Source of the DNA: Noviherbaspirillum soli
GTDB lineage: Bacteria > Pseudomonadota > Gammaproteobacteria > Burkholderiales > Burkholderiaceae_D
Length of the DNA stretch: 35,993 nucleotides
Assembly (NCBI RefSeq): GCF_015352955.1
Contig: NZ_JACYOX010000042.1
Coordinates: 1-35,993, forward strand
Reading direction: 5' to 3'
The notes under the pieces were generated by a model. It was not told the DNA's origin. It saw only the letters and a program-made list of their open reading frames with translations, and did not search any database. How positions within the stretch are numbered: the first letter of the stretch is position 1; the number at the start of each line of letters is the position of its first letter. Shown here piece after piece: positions 34,510-35,993 of this stretch. The position numbers and the translations under genes are program-made.

Positions 34510-34752
34510 ATGAAAACCCAACTGAAAATGGCGTCGCTGGCCGCTTTGACCGCCGCTACTCTGGCCTTGCCTGCTGCGGCCGAAGAGGCTTCGGCACCTG
34601 CTAAGTGCGCACCGAGCGCTATGGCAAAATGTGGCGCAAAATGCGGGTCAAAATGCCACGCAAAAAAAGATTCCACGAAGAAGGACGGTAAGTGCGGCGC
34701 CAGTAAATGTGCTGCCAAGTGCGGCGCCAACAAGTGCGCGCCCAAGAACTGA
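34510..34752 (+). CDS. Exported peptide with eight Lys-Cys pairs (candidate bufferin/HvfA-like or metallothionein-like)
   Basis: An 80-residue protein, ATG 34510 with AAGGA upstream. Signal peptide MKTQLKMASLAALTAATLAL is cleaved near PAAAEE. The mature ~56 residues consist mostly of Ala, Gly, Lys and Cys with eight Cys, each directly preceded by Lys, arranged in two blocks: AKCAPSAMAKCGAKCGSKCH and GKCGASKCAAKCGANKCAPK, joined by a KKDSTKKD linker. Four KCG units resemble the EGKCG repeats of HvfA-type peptides that MNIO enzymes modify to bind copper. No MNIO gene lies in the window. It could also act unmodified as a periplasmic metal buffer. The regulator and redox genes nearby, and the next gene 5 bp downstream, fit a dedicated peptide system. 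Confidence 0.85.
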   Translation: MKTQLKMASLAALTAATLALPAAAEEASAPAKCAPSAMAKCGAKCGSKCHAKKDSTKKDGKCGASKCAAKCGANKCAPKN

Positions 34753-34757
34753 GTTAG

Positions 34758-35447
34758 ATGCAGAAAAAGCGATTGCGCTTGTCCAATGCTGCCGCCAATG
34801 AGGCGGCGGCATTTCGCTTGCTTGAAACCTACACGGTCTTGGCAGTGCAACGAAAGCATTTGCTAGGAAGGCTACTGGACGGGCGATCCCCGCAGCAATG
34901 GGCACACTATCCGGAAATGGACGCCATTGACCGATCCAGCGGCTACCAATGGTTTTACCACTCTCATAGTGCTGAGGATCGGTCAGTTTCCATCGAACAC
35001 GGACATATCCATCTCTTTGCCCGAAAGCCACTCTGGGGCAGAAGGCGGCACTCAAAATCAGAGAAAGCATTTGCGGAATTGTGTGGCAGCCACTCTGAAA
35101 AGCCAGAAACAAGACATCTGTTAGCCATAGGATTTGACGGAAAAGGACTTCCTGTCTCTCTTTTTACTGTCAACAGCTGGGTAACGGGCGATCTGATGCT
35201 AGGAGCGGATTTAACTGTTGAATTGCTCAGATCGATGAAGCTCGACACTGGTCAAGCCGAAATTGATACGATCATCGAGTCGGTCATTCAGCTATTCGTG
35301 CCAGAGTTGAAGAAGTTGATGCAGCAACGAGACGATGTGCTGCGAGAACATCCGGGGCCAAACAAGTTGGCTGATCAATCACTGGAATTGCTATCAATAG
35401 TCGAAATTGATTTGGACATGAAATTAGCGAAGATCGGGACTATATAA
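34758..35447 (+). CDS. Uncharacterised protein coupled to the Lys-Cys peptide (DUF6969-like)
   Basis: A cytoplasmic-looking 229-residue protein without signal or membrane segments. It starts five bases after the peptide stop without its own good ribosome site, so it is translationally coupled. Notable are the clustered aromatic/His motifs GYQWFYHSHSAEDRSVSIEH and GHIHLFARKPLWG (H-S-H, E-H-G-H-x-H, possible metal site), then RHLLAIGFDGKGLPVSLFTV, NSWVTGD and a helical C-terminus with PELKKLMQQRDDVLREHP. From memory this resembles an uncharacterised domain (DUF6969); I cannot verify that. Given its position it may process, bind or help export the peptide. Confidence 0.8.
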   Translation: MQKKRLRLSNAAANEAAAFRLLETYTVLAVQRKHLLGRLLDGRSPQQWAHYPEMDAIDRSSGYQWFYHSHSAEDRSVSIEHGHIHLFARKPLWGRRRHSKSEKAFAELCGSHSEKPETRHLLAIGFDGKGLPVSLFTVNSWVTGDLMLGADLTVELLRSMKLDTGQAEIDTIIESVIQLFVPELKKLMQQRDDVLREHPGPNKLADQSLELLSIVEIDLDMKLAKIGTI

Positions 35448-35874
35448 TTCCCATACTTCAAGAAAATGCGCTGGACCTGGTTAGCCTGGCTACCAATCCG
35501 ATAGCGATGGTCAGCGCATCAGGATACGAATGACCTGTGATGAAAAATGTTCTGCTCAGATGGTAAGAGACATGTGCTTGCTTAGCAACTTGCCCTGAAG
35601 GTCCTACGTCTAATCGGTCGATGCTTTGGAATAAGCGGCCAGCAAAAGAAGCTTGTAGTTTAGTCTATGTAGCAAAAACCATATCAAAATTACCACTAGC
35701 GCTCTACCCTCACATGGTGCAAAACCAAATAACTTACTGCAACAAGTCGCACGCGTCGCCTTAGTAGAGCAGTGTAGGTATGCTGGTTCACCGCCAATGC
35801 TTTGCAACCGGGATTAAAAATAGTTTGGTGCTCTGCAAATATCATCCATATGAAACGAAAAACGGTGAGCTATA
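35448..35874. other. Stretch without a recognised gene
   Basis: No convincing frame was found. Early in it, ATGCGCTG (about 35465) and CAGCGCAT (about 35512) form an inverted repeat with a long loop, and no T tract follows, so I do not call a terminator. The stretch ends at the left end of an IS256-like element. Confidence 0.4.
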
Positions 35875-35993
35875 GTCAGAAGTGGTGTACGGGCTGATGC
35901 CTGAAGGCGGGAGGAAGGCGGTGGAAGTTTTTGTTGGAGAATTTGATTGTCTAGGCCAAATCAACCAACAGAGGAAACTCCCACCATGCGCAA
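35875..35993 (+). mobile_element. IS256-like element, 5' end with transposase start
   Basis: GTCAGAAGTGGTGTACGGGC at 35875 resembles the reverse complement of 301-324, the end of the IS256-family element at the window start. About 110 bases later ATG (35986) follows a GAGG site and begins MR plus two bases before the window ends. The match to the other element's end suggests this is the beginning of a related transposase in the same orientation, but its coding part is not visible. Confidence 0.6.

Overview
The window looks like an accessory stretch of a Betaproteobacterium, order Burkholderiales, probably Oxalobacteraceae. This rests on the style of the chemotaxis, c-di-GMP, Bug-receptor and Cus genes and on the types of insertion sequence; no rRNA or housekeeping marker is present to confirm it. 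Host gene blocks alternate with layers of insertion sequences (IS), many nested in one another. The first 324 bases are the 3' end of an IS256-family element, and the last 119 bases are the 5' end of an element with similar ends in the same orientation, so the 35.5 kb between them lies between IS256-like sequences.

Region 1 (0.7-8.1 kb) is a signalling block: a decayed cheW, an intact methyl-accepting chemotaxis receptor, an HD-GYP phosphodiesterase whose start is preceded by seven AAGAG-type repeats, and a REC-GGDEF diguanylate cyclase. The cyclase is split exactly by an IS5-family element with a 4-bp GATT duplication; that IS carries an IS1111-type IS110 element in its own left end. Region 2 (8.15-12.4 kb) is an IS cluster: an IS427-group element with a frameshifted transposase, an IS3 remnant, and an IS2-group element cut by a second IS1111-type element. 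A small lipoprotein gene sits among them.

Region 3 (12.6-14.2 kb) encodes a PQQ-type sugar dehydrogenase overlapping a cytochrome c. Region 4 (14.8-18.1 kb) looks like a decayed composite transposon: two inverted IS4/IS50-like remnants flank a TauD-family dioxygenase and a Bug-type solute receptor. Region 5 (18.1-20.0 kb) holds IS630 fragments, a complete IS3-family element and a 222-bp remnant identical to the end of the second IS1111-type element.

Region 6 (20.2-28.1 kb) is a cusCBA-cusF copper/silver efflux operon. Its CusB carries an extra C-terminal CusF-like domain, and small Met/Cys-rich proteins and a GDCCVxC protein lie nearby. Region 7 (28.2-32.3 kb) is an electrophile/xenobiotic defence cluster: GST, TetR regulator with a palindromic operator, AhpD-like protein, 2-haloacid dehalogenase-like protein and Old Yellow Enzyme.

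Region 8 (32.4-35.4 kb) is the most interesting. It holds an ECF sigma factor, a CcdA-like membrane protein with a periplasmic thioredoxin, and, divergently, a secreted peptide with eight Lys-Cys pairs followed 5 bp later by an uncharacterised protein. Three copies of one ECF-type promoter motif (GCGAACC ... CTCTT, identical spacing) precede the sigma gene, the thioredoxin-ccdA pair and the peptide operon. I infer a self-contained sigma regulon that makes and redox-manages a cysteine-rich secreted peptide, perhaps for copper or thiol stress. A gap-free 89-bp repeat (about 81% identity) links the end of region 1 to the end of region 7.
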